Origin: a virus
IMG/VR virus record: IMGVR_UViG_3300021963_004546
Location: 1 to 35,766 of that record
DNA length: 35,766 nucleotides
Strand: one strand, 5' to 3'
Shown: positions 6,655-15,367 of the stretch, piece after piece
Layout of the letters: each line of letters opens with the position of its first letter
Numbering within the stretch: the stretch's first letter is position 1
The notes under the pieces: generated by a model
The model's input: only the letters and a program-made list of their open reading frames with translations
What the model was told of the DNA's origin: nothing
The model's database searches: none
Translations under genes and position numbers: made by a program

Positions 6655-8163
6655 TCAGAAACGGAAGGTTGTTTGAATCACACCACCATAGTACTCTGAA
6701 ACATTGTTTTTGAGACCTTGGTTGTTAGACACATAGAACAGAGAAGGGGTCACACTGACATTATCACTGAGTTTGTGACGATAGAACACTTCAGCAAGAA
6801 CTGCCTTCTTATCATCGGCAAGAGAAGCAGCATTTCCAGGTTGTCCAACAGCAATGCCAGCAGCATTACCCTTAGCAAGAACATCACTCCACTGAAGAGC
6901 AGCCATCCAAGTTTGAGTGTCGGTGGCAGCATTAGGAGTAGTCTTACCATTGGAAAGACTTACTTCATTCCAACCGTAAGCACCACTTACAGAAGGAATA
7001 ATACCAGACTTCTTGGGTTGCCAGTATGCGTTGATGGCATAGTTGTTAGAGGTCTGATTAGCAGCAAGAGCAGCAGATCCACCATTAATGGCATTCACAT
7101 TACGAACACGGGTTCCTTCGGTGCCGTAGCGGTAACCGAAAGCAATACCATACTGAGGAGCACGGTAACCAACTTGAGCAAGAGTGTTCAGGGAACCATC
7201 TTCATCAAACTGACCCTTGGTAGAATCGTTACCATTCTGAGCAACATAGTTCAGGTTAGCAACAAAACCACCAGCACCTTTCTTCTTGGTGGGTTGAACC
7301 CACTCTACACCGAAACCAGAACCAGTTGCCTTGTTATAGACACCAGGAGCACCAGCAACAGAGAAGAAGTCAAGAATATCAGAACGATATGCAGTGGGAA
7401 CCCAAGCCATCTCAGTGTTACGAACCTGAGCACCAGCAGTCAGATACACGCCCTTAGCAAGTGCAGGGAAGCGATAGTACAGACGGTCCAGAGTCATCGT
7501 GTTCGCATAGGTTTCTGCCTTGTCAAGTTTGAGCAAAGAAGAGGAAGAACCAAAAGGAGTGCTGGAGAAATTACCAGAACGCAGACGGGTCTTGAGCAGA
7601 TCCTTACCAGTGAAGGAAGTATCAAAACTCAGGCGGAGGTCATAGTTGAAGGCAGTGTTGCCGACATTGCTGCTATTAGCAAGACGAGCACCATCTACAC
7701 CACCCAGAACGAAGGTTGCTTCACCTTTGAGTTTGGTGGTGGTGGAGAACTGTTGTGCTTCAACAGAACCAACTTTCTTTTCCAGTTTTGCAACTTGACC
7801 ACGGATGACAGTCAGTTCCTTAGCGAAATCAGTAGCAAGACGCTGAAGTTCATCGGTGTTTTCAGTTACACGCTCAAGACAGGAGTTCAGCAGTGCTGCT
7901 GCCTCAAAACGAGTCAGAGTCTTACCGCCAGCAAAAGTGCTGTCGGTGAGTCCAGCGATGCATCCATACTTCTCGATGAGATTGCCCAGGGCTTGATATG
8001 CCCAATCACCAGGCTTGACATCTGTAAATTGTGTGACGCTTGTAGCTTGTTCTGCGGAAACATATTGGTTGACTGCTGCCATATTAAGGTCTGCCGCATT
8101 CGCAGCAACAGGAGCAACCATTCCCAGAGCAACAGGTGCAAGCATCAGTTGTTTGAGTTTCAT
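6655..8163 (-). CDS. Cyanobacterial-type outer-membrane porin with SLH domain
   Basis: 502 aa when started at ATG 8161-8163, which opens a proper signal peptide (MKLKQLMLAPVALGMVAPVA, then ANA); an earlier ATG adds 15 polar residues. An SLH domain (about 45-95: FTDVKPGDWAYQALGNLIEK) would bind peptidoglycan. A short coiled coil (ELQRLATDFAKELTVIRGQV) follows, then a long OprB-like beta-barrel ending in TTFRF. This is the layout of cyanobacterial Som-type porins. The SLH domain contains two Cys (YGCIAG, NSCLERV). As the first gene with pstS it probably helps phosphate or another anion cross the outer membrane; host origin is likely. Specificity is not visible in the sequence. Confidence 0.88.
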   Translation of the reverse strand: MKLKQLMLAPVALGMVAPVAANAADLNMAAVNQYVSAEQATSVTQFTDVKPGDWAYQALGNLIEKYGCIAGLTDSTFAGGKTLTRFEAAALLNSCLERVTENTDELQRLATDFAKELTVIRGQVAKLEKKVGSVEAQQFSTTTKLKGEATFVLGGVDGARLANSSNVGNTAFNYDLRLSFDTSFTGKDLLKTRLRSGNFSSTPFGSSSSLLKLDKAETYANTMTLDRLYYRFPALAKGVYLTAGAQVRNTEMAWVPTAYRSDILDFFSVAGAPGVYNKATGSGFGVEWVQPTKKKGAGGFVANLNYVAQNGNDSTKGQFDEDGSLNTLAQVGYRAPQYGIAFGYRYGTEGTRVRNVNAINGGSAALAANQTSNNYAINAYWQPKKSGIIPSVSGAYGWNEVSLSNGKTTPNAATDTQTWMAALQWSDVLAKGNAAGIAVGQPGNAASLADDKKAVLAEVFYRHKLSDNVSVTPSLFYVSNNQGLKNNVSEYYGGVIQTTFRF

Positions 8164-8223
8164 AAAAGTTTGTTTTTTAGTACTAAACGACAATTGAGAT
8201 TCTATCAAAAGATAAAACCTCAG

Positions 8224-8263
8224 TATTTAGAGGTGCTTAATTAGTTCTTAAAAAATAATTAAG
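8224..8263 (-). repeat. Leader inverted repeat and CTAAATA box before the porin
   Basis: CTTAATTA (8256-8263) and TAATTAAG (8236-8243) on the minus strand form a perfect 8-bp inverted repeat with a 12-base spacer. A CTAAATA box follows at 8224-8230. Both lie in the untranslated leader between the promoter and the porin start. The repeat could be an operator or an mRNA hairpin; the box could be a second, late start. Neither is proven. Confidence 0.4.
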
Positions 8264-8271
8264 TTATTGGT

Positions 8272-8317
8272 ATAATAGCATAACTGTATCAAGTGTGTCA
8301 ATTAAGAACAGGTTAAT
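8272..8317 (-). promoter_or_regulatory. Promoter with Pho-box-like 11-bp repeats for porin-pstS
   Basis: On the minus strand ATTAACCT (8310-8317), CTTAATTG (8299-8306) and a weak third unit CACTTGAT (8288-8295) stand at an exact 11-base period. Ten bases later comes the extended -10 TGCTATTAT (8272-8280). Cyanobacterial Pho boxes are direct repeats of PyTTAAPyPyT/A with 3-base gaps, and the third repeat of PhoB sites usually ends about 10 bases before the -10, as here. A TTGACA (8296-8301) at 18-base spacing overlaps the second repeat, so basal host-polymerase activity is possible too. The first repeat overlaps the stop codon of the upstream methyltransferase. Confidence 0.6.
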
Positions 8318-9467
8318 AATTTTCACCTAAGTCAATCTGTACGCCAGGCAACATAGTAATAATCTTTCCTTTGTAATCGGGTCTCAAAGATTGGATAATA
8401 TAGTCTTTGAAGTTATGAGCCAGCACAATCAAATTCTCTGGTTGTTCTTTGTAAAGTCTCTCTCTTGTCACTACTTCAAATCCAGTTCCAGGCACAAACA
8501 TACCCTGTTTATTTTTGGTGTCATCAACCACATAAGCATCAGGAAAATTTTTGGTGCTGATGCCAAGTGCATTCAGATAGACACATCCCTTTGCTGCTGC
8601 ACCAAAGAATGCTGTGCGACCAGGAAGATTTTCAATCCAGTTTTTATCTTTTAGAATCTTCAAATGCATACGACTTGCAGCATCAAAGAAATTAAACTTC
8701 TTCTCTGCTTTCAAGTATTCATCAGCAGCACCAGTGGGATTGGAATGTTTCTTATGAGAAATCCAGAGGCGCAATGTGCCGCCATGAATAGTCTGTTCTT
8801 CTGTATTAACGATTCTCAAACCATAATTATCAAACAATTTAACCAGTGGTGTCACCAACCAATAGTAATAATGTTCATGATAGAATTGGTCAAACTGCAA
8901 TGTTTCAAATGTTCTCAGTGTGTATGGAAACTCAAGAATCCATACACCAGTATCGGCAAGGTGTTTCCTCACTGCAGCAAGGAACTTCTCTGCACCAGGA
9001 GTATGTTGAAATACATTAGTTGAAGTAATAATATCTGCTTTGGGAAGTTCGAGTTCCTCATTAAAGTAGTCATTGATATACTCAATACCTGCTTCAAGAT
9101 TTTCTTCACGGAAAGAAGCAGATGCGTCCACATTAATCAGTCGCAGTGGGTCAGTAGATTGAGACCGAAATGCTTTCAGTAACGTACCATCATTACCACC
9201 CACATCAATAATAGTATTGTGCTTCAGATGTTTAATACTGTGCCACATTTTCTGGCAATGATAAACATAAGGTTTATTCACCGCAGAATGATATAGGTAT
9301 TTCATATACAATTCCTCTGAGGGAATTGCTAAATCTAATTGTATTTTTAAGTCCTTATCAATCACAGAACTCATTGGATATTGAGTTGCATTCAATGCTT
9401 CCTGCTTGGTTGCAAACAAGTTATTTACCAGGGGTTGAGTTCCAAGGTCAAGTAAAGTTTTATCCAT
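8313..9467 (-). CDS. Sugar C-methyltransferase, NovU/TylC3-like
   Basis: 384 aa. The order of motifs is that of nucleotide-sugar C-methyltransferases: an N-terminal LGTQPLVNNLF element, the SAM loop DVGGNDGTLL near residue 91, QHTPGAEKFL, then the family hallmark FDQFYHEHYYYW with its His-Glu-His, and a C-terminal Rossmann-like part with GAAAKGCVYLNALGI. Compared with the family, the first zinc-binding Cys pair is missing because the protein starts at the LG-x-QPL element. Such enzymes add methyl to carbon 3 or 5 of dTDP-4-keto-6-deoxyhexoses, and RmlB and RmlC from the same cluster could make such a substrate. It is the last gene of the glycan cluster. Confidence 0.8.
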   Translation of the reverse strand: MDKTLLDLGTQPLVNNLFATKQEALNATQYPMSSVIDKDLKIQLDLAIPSEELYMKYLYHSAVNKPYVYHCQKMWHSIKHLKHNTIIDVGGNDGTLLKAFRSQSTDPLRLINVDASASFREENLEAGIEYINDYFNEELELPKADIITSTNVFQHTPGAEKFLAAVRKHLADTGVWILEFPYTLRTFETLQFDQFYHEHYYYWLVTPLVKLFDNYGLRIVNTEEQTIHGGTLRLWISHKKHSNPTGAADEYLKAEKKFNFFDAASRMHLKILKDKNWIENLPGRTAFFGAAAKGCVYLNALGISTKNFPDAYVVDDTKNKQGMFVPGTGFEVVTRERLYKEQPENLIVLAHNFKDYIIQSLRPDYKGKIITMLPGVQIDLGENY

Positions 9468-10266
9468 TCGGTTGTCCGCTCGGTTCAGTAATTCTTCCTA
9501 GAAAAGGATCGTAGTTCATATAATCAGCAATGTCAATCGTTGCTCCATTCTGAGCCCAAAAGTTTGAGAGAGCATTAAAGTTTCCTTGATGAAATGCATT
9601 GATGTGCTCTGGGTGAATTGAAGAACCTAATTCCGTTTTATAAAGCAACAAAGGAATTGCATAGGTATTACCTGAATTGTAAATCAAATCATCAGCAACC
9701 GCACGGGGTTTGCATCCATTATCCAGTTTATATTTTTCTCCACGAGTATGAAACCTCAACAATTTCTCTGCATGATGGCGAGTAATCAAATAACAAGCCG
9801 TAGAAAAGTCATTCACAAATCGCTTGTGTAATTTGACATGAATGTCTCCAGTGCAAATAATTGCCAACTGAACTACATCCCAATCATAAGGAAGATGTGC
9901 ATAGAAATCTACCCAAGAAAAATTCCAATACTTAACCAAATCAAGACTGCAATCATCTTCCATCATAATTGCATATGGACTATCGGAAGTTTCTAACCAG
10001 TGCTTCATTGCTTTGAGATGACTGGTGACGCAACCAACTTCTCCAGATGACATATTATCTGGATACTTACCAGTAATAATATCACTCAAGTCATCATCCC
10101 GACCATCATATGCAGAGATGCGTGTGTAGTTTTCAATCTCCCAATATTTAAATTGGTTTTCCATGTATTCCCATCTCTCTGGTTGTCCGTCCAGATTGAG
10201 GCAATAGATTGGACCGATGTTCTTGAGTTTATGTGCTGACTTATTCTTATCTAGAAGTTCATTCAT
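9460..10266 (-). CDS. Glycosyltransferase family 25
   Basis: 268 aa. The start IYCLNLDGQPERWEYM and the motif GEVGCVTSHLKAMKHW are typical of GT25 (LPS galactosyl- or glucosyltransferases of the LgtB/Lex2B type). MMEDDCSLDL holds the acidic metal-binding residues. It would transfer a sugar to a lipopolysaccharide-like or protein acceptor in the cytoplasm; the sugar is unknown. The start overlaps the upstream dehydrogenase stop as ATGA, and the end overlaps the C-methyltransferase start by 8 bases. Confidence 0.82.
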   Translation of the reverse strand: MNELLDKNKSAHKLKNIGPIYCLNLDGQPERWEYMENQFKYWEIENYTRISAYDGRDDDLSDIITGKYPDNMSSGEVGCVTSHLKAMKHWLETSDSPYAIMMEDDCSLDLVKYWNFSWVDFYAHLPYDWDVVQLAIICTGDIHVKLHKRFVNDFSTACYLITRHHAEKLLRFHTRGEKYKLDNGCKPRAVADDLIYNSGNTYAIPLLLYKTELGSSIHPEHINAFHQGNFNALSNFWAQNGATIDIADYMNYDPFLGRITEPSGQPNG

Positions 10267-11375
10267 AAATCAATCCAAAATACTTCTTCATCTGGAGCAC
10301 CCCAGGTAATTCTTTCATCACATTGAGATTTAACTAAATCATCCACAACATAAACTTTGTATCCGAGATTCAGTAAATCATAACACAGGCGATACTGTTG
10401 GCTTTCTTCTACAATATCAGTGCCCTCTTTGTAGGAGATATACTTAAAAGCAAAGGGCAGTCGCTCTGTATTGCGATTAACAAACCAATCTACCAGGAAT
10501 CTAGCGTGTTCGTCATTAAAACTATCAGTTGTCAATCCAAGATTATATTCCAACCCCAGTTTTTTTGCATATGCAGCAAAAGAACGATTGTCTCTTGGTA
10601 AGCACGGACCACCATATCCATAACCAAACCTCAAATACTTGGAACCAACGCGAGTATCATCACCAATTGCTTTTAGAACTTTAGAAATCTCACACTCACG
10701 ACCACTCAAAGCCATCACTTCACCCACCATATTCGCATAGGTAATCTTGGTTGTCAAGAAACAATTCACTGCCAACTTCACAAGTTCAGCAGCAGTTGTA
10801 CTCATTGTATGAACTTTGGGTTCAGTGACTTGTATTTTGTTATAGATTTCTTTGATGACTTCCAGGTGCTGACCCTCACCACCAATTAGAACCATATCGG
10901 CATACTGAAGGTCTTTGATAATCGAACCCTGCGCGATGAACTCTGGATTGTAATAAACATCTACACCATAAGGATTCAGTTGTGTCTGGAACAACTCACA
11001 GTCTCCAGGATTAGTGGTGCATCCAACCACCAGTGTTTTCCCATTCGTTGAAAAAGGACAATCTTGAAAGTCATTTACAACTTGCCAGACTGCACTGACA
11101 TCATAACTTCCGTCAGGCAGTGATGGTGTTGCCACAAGCGTGTAGATAATATCACATTGCTTAATGACTTCTACATTATCAAGAACTGCATTAAAGTTCT
11201 TAGCATCATCAAGCATCTCTGCAACTTGTGGTTCGTTTGTATTGATGATACGGTTATTCAGTCCAATCACATAATCATCTCTACAGTCAGAGACAATCAC
11301 TTCATATCCTGCTTTTTCCAATAGAAGAGCAAAGCAAATGCCAAGTCTTCCTGCTCCGATAAGTCCAATCTTCAT
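10263..11375 (-). CDS. UDP-glucose/GDP-mannose dehydrogenase family protein
   Basis: 370 aa when started at ATG 11373-11375, which overlaps the upstream stop as ATGA and begins directly with the NAD-binding loop GLIGAGRLG. The catalytic Cys lies in FGYGYGGPCLPRDN, matching the G-F-G-G-x-C-F/L-P-K/R-D signature. Members oxidise C6 of a nucleotide sugar to the uronic acid using two NAD+. UDP-glucose to UDP-glucuronate is the most likely reaction, but GDP-mannose or N-acetyl sugars cannot be excluded. The length is a little shorter than the usual 390-440. Confidence 0.82.
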   Translation of the reverse strand: MKIGLIGAGRLGICFALLLEKAGYEVIVSDCRDDYVIGLNNRIINTNEPQVAEMLDDAKNFNAVLDNVEVIKQCDIIYTLVATPSLPDGSYDVSAVWQVVNDFQDCPFSTNGKTLVVGCTTNPGDCELFQTQLNPYGVDVYYNPEFIAQGSIIKDLQYADMVLIGGEGQHLEVIKEIYNKIQVTEPKVHTMSTTAAELVKLAVNCFLTTKITYANMVGEVMALSGRECEISKVLKAIGDDTRVGSKYLRFGYGYGGPCLPRDNRSFAAYAKKLGLEYNLGLTTDSFNDEHARFLVDWFVNRNTERLPFAFKYISYKEGTDIVEESQQYRLCYDLLNLGYKVYVVDDLVKSQCDERITWGAPDEEVFWIDL

Positions 11376-12145
11376 TTTAACTTTGCTGTAATCAGTAAGT
11401 GCCAACCAAGGTTTTTCTCAAGAGTCCTAAACATTTCAGAAGGCATTGCATCAAACCAAGGTTGTTTGATATACTCTCCACGCTTGTAAGGTTCTACTTG
11501 ATAAGGAAAGATATGGTCCTGTTCGATAGAAAGAACTTCATACCCATCTAACAATTCTACCACATCTTCTTTCGTATAGGTATTGGCAATCGGACAACCA
11601 TACTGTGCTTCTGGTTGGTCCAGACCCGCCTCAATCATATAGTTCTTCCAGGAATCTTTTGCATAAAGCATAATCTTAAGAACACTGTTCTCATTCATAT
11701 ACTTTTTCGCTTCAGAAACAATCTTTTCTGGATGTGGACTATGATGAATCACACCAAAAGAGTAAATCAAATCATAAGTTTCCACAGGAACAAACGACGA
11801 AAGTTCCTCTGCATTGCCAAGATAGAACTGTCCTGGTTGATTATAAAGACTAAATCGTTGTTTAGCAATCTCAAGACTCTCTTCAGACAGTTCGACTCCA
11901 GTATAGTCTGCACCATTAAACGGAAAGTTAATTCCAACAGTACCAAGACCACAACCAATCTCTAGGACTTTCTTACCCTCCCATTGAGGAAATCGGGTAA
12001 ACATTAGAATATGATTCTCAACAAAAAACTTCTTCTTTGTGACTTCATTAAAGTATTCTAATGTGCCAACTTCTTTAGAGGAATGACGAATATTACAGGG
12101 GCGGTCATTCCAGAACTTTTTTACTTCATCAATTGTTGCTGTCAT
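11372..12145 (-). CDS. Class I SAM-dependent methyltransferase
   Basis: 257 aa. Motif I is VLEIGCGLGTVGINF, the acidic end of strand 2 is YTGVELSEES, and YDLIYSFGVIHHSPHPEK is the usual post-motif of the Methyltransf_11/25 group. The acceptor is not visible; its place between sugar genes suggests O-methylation of a sugar. Both ends overlap neighbours by ATGA (12142-12145 and 11372-11375). Confidence 0.8.
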   Translation of the reverse strand: MTATIDEVKKFWNDRPCNIRHSSKEVGTLEYFNEVTKKKFFVENHILMFTRFPQWEGKKVLEIGCGLGTVGINFPFNGADYTGVELSEESLEIAKQRFSLYNQPGQFYLGNAEELSSFVPVETYDLIYSFGVIHHSPHPEKIVSEAKKYMNENSVLKIMLYAKDSWKNYMIEAGLDQPEAQYGCPIANTYTKEDVVELLDGYEVLSIEQDHIFPYQVEPYKRGEYIKQPWFDAMPSEMFRTLEKNLGWHLLITAKLK

Positions 12146-12969
12146 AGTTGGAATGTAGGAATAGAATTCATTTTATGTTTGTTCTGTGTATTAAATTTTT
12201 GATATTGTTTAATTGCGGTTCTTTGTTTATCCGTAATTGGAATTCCTCTCCATTGTGTGAGTGAGTCTGGTGTGGCAAGAGGAGAATTGCATACTCCAGA
12301 TTCCATCACCCACTCAAGGTCTTCATAGGAAACACCAAGTTGGTCTTCGTCAGACCGACCATCTTCCCAGAGACCGTCCGTGGGTGTTGCCTCAATAATG
12401 CGTTGGTCTACACCAAGATGTTTTCCAAGTTCCCATACTTCAGTTTTGTAAAGGTCTGCAATGGGGGCAATATCAACCCCACCGTCACCATATTTAGTAT
12501 AGAATCCTACACCATAATCTTCAACTTTATTGCCAGTACCAACCACAAGTCCACCCACAGTTCCTGCAATCTGATACAGAGTCACCATCCGAAGACGCGA
12601 TTTGGTATTTGCATTTGCCAGAGCATTTGTTGTATATTCATTACTATCAGTCCACCAATTGAGACTATGAACGAACTTATCATACACACTAGAAAGTTCG
12701 ACACGAATTCTCTTCACATTTGAATACTTTGCTTCCAGTGCTTTGGTGTAATCATCTGAAAGTCTGTCATTATCAACACCAGAAAGCAGCGGCATTGAGA
12801 GCACATAAGTTGGCAATCCAGTCTCCGCACACAGCGTAGAAACTACACCAGAATCAATACCTCCAGATACTCCAACAACAAGTGCTTTAATGTTATTGTC
12901 AGAAACATAATTCTGAATCCACGATACAATCCGCGTCTTCAGTTCTTCATAATTAGAAACTCGGTTCAT
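12142..12969 (-). CDS. nadE: NAD+ synthetase, ammonia type
   Basis: 275 aa from ATG 12967-12969, which overlaps the stop of the upstream GT11 gene as ATGA. The PP-loop SGGIDS is at residues 35-40. The family-specific stretches VGTGNKVEDYGVGFYTKYGD, GVDIAPIADLYKTEVWEL and PTDGLWEDGRSDEDQLG are all present, which separates NadE from sugar amidotransferases with the same fold. There is no glutaminase domain, so it uses ammonia to turn nicotinate adenine dinucleotide into NAD+. An NAD maker inside a sugar cluster is unusual. It may feed the NAD-using dehydrogenases and SDR enzymes or keep up NAD during infection. Confidence 0.88.
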   Translation of the reverse strand: MNRVSNYEELKTRIVSWIQNYVSDNNIKALVVGVSGGIDSGVVSTLCAETGLPTYVLSMPLLSGVDNDRLSDDYTKALEAKYSNVKRIRVELSSVYDKFVHSLNWWTDSNEYTTNALANANTKSRLRMVTLYQIAGTVGGLVVGTGNKVEDYGVGFYTKYGDGGVDIAPIADLYKTEVWELGKHLGVDQRIIEATPTDGLWEDGRSDEDQLGVSYEDLEWVMESGVCNSPLATPDSLTQWRGIPITDKQRTAIKQYQKFNTQNKHKMNSIPTFQL

Positions 12970-13814
12970 AATACAATCCAATCAGGACAATAAAGGTCTT
13001 TTGTATCTTTGTCCGCATACGCTGGTCCAAACCACATACGAGGAGCAATCACTTTTTTGTTGGGATTGGCAATGAGCCATGCACCCCACCAACTCATAGA
13101 ACTATTAGCAATAATAGCATGAGAGCACAAAGACATCAAGCACAAATCCGCATAGGGTGTAAAAGAACCATCACCATATTTTTCTTGTGGTTCTGAGATT
13201 AAGAATCTATCGCCAGAAAAGAATTCTTGCTCTTTAACCCAATCTACAGAATCAGAAAACACAATTACAGGTTGGTTGTCATCAAACTCTGCAAGTGCTT
13301 TTTCGTAATACTCAATCGGTTGTACGGGGTGTTGGTCTCCACATTGGGTGTAAGACCACTTAAATCCACGGGGGTCTGTGAGATTTGGGTCTCCACGACG
13401 AACATGAAGCATAATGGGTTCTCCTTCAACAGAGTCCATCATCTCTTTACATGGACCTAAATGTTCGTCATGAAAGGTGAAATCTTTACGAATCTCATCA
13501 GAGATATGTTGGAAGTATTTTTCTGACTGAAAGAATCCATAGAGACTTACATCGTCGGGACAATTTTCAAATAGGTCTTCAGAGAAATGAAAATGAGGTT
13601 CCTGGATGTATTGAAACTCTTCAACTACACCTTCATTTCTTTCCGATGCAAGTTTAAAACATTCATGAAGACTATAGTTTTCAATTCCTTTTCTTTCTGA
13701 TGGGGGAATGCACCAGTCATATCCATGTTTAGCAGCAATGCCACGAAGGGCTGCATACTCAAACATCTGATTACCAAGTCTTCCCAGACTTCCCAAATGA
13801 TTAAATGCCAGCAT
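12966..13814 (-). CDS. GT11 glycosyltransferase (alpha-1,2-fucosyltransferase family), copy 1
   Basis: 282 aa. The GT11 motifs are clear: GRLGNQMFEYAALRG near residue 11, the donor-binding LHVRRGD near the middle, and the late motif NSSMSWWGAWL. Known members move L-fucose from GDP-fucose to O2 of galactose; GDP-L-galactose can also be used by some fucosyltransferases. It is clearly related to the gene at 15360-16163. The end overlaps nadE by ATGA, and the start overlaps the glycosyltransferase upstream by 14 bases. Confidence 0.85.
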   Translation of the reverse strand: MLAFNHLGSLGRLGNQMFEYAALRGIAAKHGYDWCIPPSERKGIENYSLHECFKLASERNEGVVEEFQYIQEPHFHFSEDLFENCPDDVSLYGFFQSEKYFQHISDEIRKDFTFHDEHLGPCKEMMDSVEGEPIMLHVRRGDPNLTDPRGFKWSYTQCGDQHPVQPIEYYEKALAEFDDNQPVIVFSDSVDWVKEQEFFSGDRFLISEPQEKYGDGSFTPYADLCLMSLCSHAIIANSSMSWWGAWLIANPNKKVIAPRMWFGPAYADKDTKDLYCPDWIVL

Positions 13815-14616
13815 ATTTCTTAAGATAGTCTTGTTGTGAATAATATTCCCTAAGTTGTTCTTTGTTCATCAATTGAATCTTTTCCCACTCTTGCATATTA
13901 GATGTCATGTGAGGATTGCTGAACCAAGAGTTTTCACCTCTTGCGTGTTCTAAATGATAAACATAATCATTAATTCGTCCTACATTATAATCCAAAGTTG
14001 TGAATCTGTAAAACCTTTCTTTATCTTCTGGTGCATATGCTTTGAAGTTTTCATTCTCCATACCACCATCAATATAAACTTGACGATTAAAGAATTGAAC
14101 CCAACCAAAGTCGGATGTATGAAGATTAGAATGTCTGTTCAGTATCTCGTAATTTCCTGTCTGTAAGAAATCAGAAACAATCTCATCAGTTGCTCTGACT
14201 TGATACTGATACATTCCCTGACCGTATGGGTAGATTACATCGTGAGTATGATGAAGAATAGATTGATACGCTTCGTGATATGAGTCTAGTGGCAACAGAA
14301 CATCGCAGTCATAATTCACAACGATTTCTGTCTTTGCCTCTGCAATCATTTCATTCAGAACTTTCTGACGATGGAAGAGTGGTTCATTACTCTTCTCAAA
14401 GATATGCTGAATATTTACATCTACATCCAAAATATTATTCAGGACTGGTAGTGCATCTCTCTGGAAAACAGATTCAGAATCTACCTCTTTGATAAGAATG
14501 TTTGTATCAAAGTTCTCTAACAGAAATGCAGTGGTTGTAATAACATTACGCAACCTATCTTGAGATTCAATACGAATTGGAATGATAAATGTTGCTTCTG
14601 ATAAATCAATCTTCAT
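13801..14616 (-). CDS. Glycosyltransferase with GT-A fold
   Basis: 271 aa from ATG 14614-14616, chosen because AGAGG stands 7 bases upstream. The N-terminus ATFIIPIRIESQDRLRNVIT is the first strand and helix of a GT-A fold, and VNYDCDVLLPLDSY carries the D-x-D metal-binding motif. It resembles GT2-like or galactosyltransferase-like enzymes of phage and bacterial glycan clusters. Donor and acceptor are unknown. Confidence 0.72.
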   Translation of the reverse strand: MKIDLSEATFIIPIRIESQDRLRNVITTTAFLLENFDTNILIKEVDSESVFQRDALPVLNNILDVDVNIQHIFEKSNEPLFHRQKVLNEMIAEAKTEIVVNYDCDVLLPLDSYHEAYQSILHHTHDVIYPYGQGMYQYQVRATDEIVSDFLQTGNYEILNRHSNLHTSDFGWVQFFNRQVYIDGGMENENFKAYAPEDKERFYRFTTLDYNVGRINDYVYHLEHARGENSWFSNPHMTSNMQEWEKIQLMNKEQLREYYSQQDYLKKYAGI

Positions 14617-15367
14617 CGGAATACCTCTTATCATTAATGAAGAAGTCTCTGTGCTTCACCATCAAATAATCAATCTCTTTACTATCAACCATCCAAGAGC
14701 CCTCTGGATGTTCAATAATTGCATCATACTGCATAGTGCTGCTAGTGCGGTCTTCGTGCTCTCGGTTTGCAATCAAAATATCTGGAATAATATGAGGCAT
14801 TCCGTGTGCGAATCTCATACGATGATAAAACTCAACATCCACCAGGAGTTTAAGTTGCGTATCCAGATACATCTTTGCATCATTTAAAAGTGCAACGCAA
14901 GATGGACTACCCAGAAGATTACGACCTTCTAGAATCATATCGCACCACCGTGGCACACAATCACGGTGAGTTTCAATACCATCTGTTGTATGAGTGAATC
15001 CATGAAATAACCACTTACAATTCGTTTCATCAAACCCTTGCTTGATTTTTTCAAGTGCTTCATCATGAACGAACAGGTCATCTTGCATAATCAACTTCAG
15101 AATTCTACCCTCTGCATTCTCCATCACGCAATTGATGTTAGATGCTTGGAATCCACGGTCATTTGGATTCTTCATATAGGTAATAGTAAATTCTTCGCTG
15201 CTCTCTTCGCAAAAATTCTGAATGACATTATCTTTACTATGGTCGGATACAACAATCTCAAAGTCTTGGAATGTTTGTTTCCGCAGACCATCAAAAATAG
15301 CAGTGAGATATTTTACACCCTGCCCCCTAAATTCGTAAGTAGGAATACAAACTGAAATCTCAGGCAT
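14606..15367 (-). CDS. Glycosyltransferase family 2
   Basis: 253 aa from ATG 15365-15367, preceded by GGGAGAG; an upstream extension would only overlap the GT11 gene. MPEISVCIPTYEFRGQGVKY is the GT2 start, TFQDFEIVVSDHSKD is the nucleotide-binding strand, and LIMQDDLFVHDEAL carries the D-D metal motif. It is an inverting transferase acting in the cytoplasm. It overlaps the GT11 copy 2 by 8 bases and the next transferase by 11. Confidence 0.85.
   Translation of the reverse strand: MPEISVCIPTYEFRGQGVKYLTAIFDGLRKQTFQDFEIVVSDHSKDNVIQNFCEESSEEFTITYMKNPNDRGFQASNINCVMENAEGRILKLIMQDDLFVHDEALEKIKQGFDETNCKWLFHGFTHTTDGIETHRDCVPRWCDMILEGRNLLGSPSCVALLNDAKMYLDTQLKLLVDVEFYHRMRFAHGMPHIIPDILIANREHEDRTSSTMQYDAIIEHPEGSWMVDSKEIDYLMVKHRDFFINDKRYSDED

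Noticed and set aside
5688-6713. A 341-codon open frame on the plus strand opposite pstS
   Set aside because: It is a shadow caused by codon bias of pstS; its product is Ser/Thr/Asn-rich without any motif.
8164-8208. Earlier start for the porin
   Set aside because: It would put 15 polar residues before an otherwise normal signal peptide.
6718-8244. A 508-codon open frame on the plus strand opposite the porin gene
   Set aside because: It mirrors the porin reading frame, has Ser/Thr/Arg/Ile-rich low-quality content, and no signal or domain. The porin on the minus strand has clear domains.
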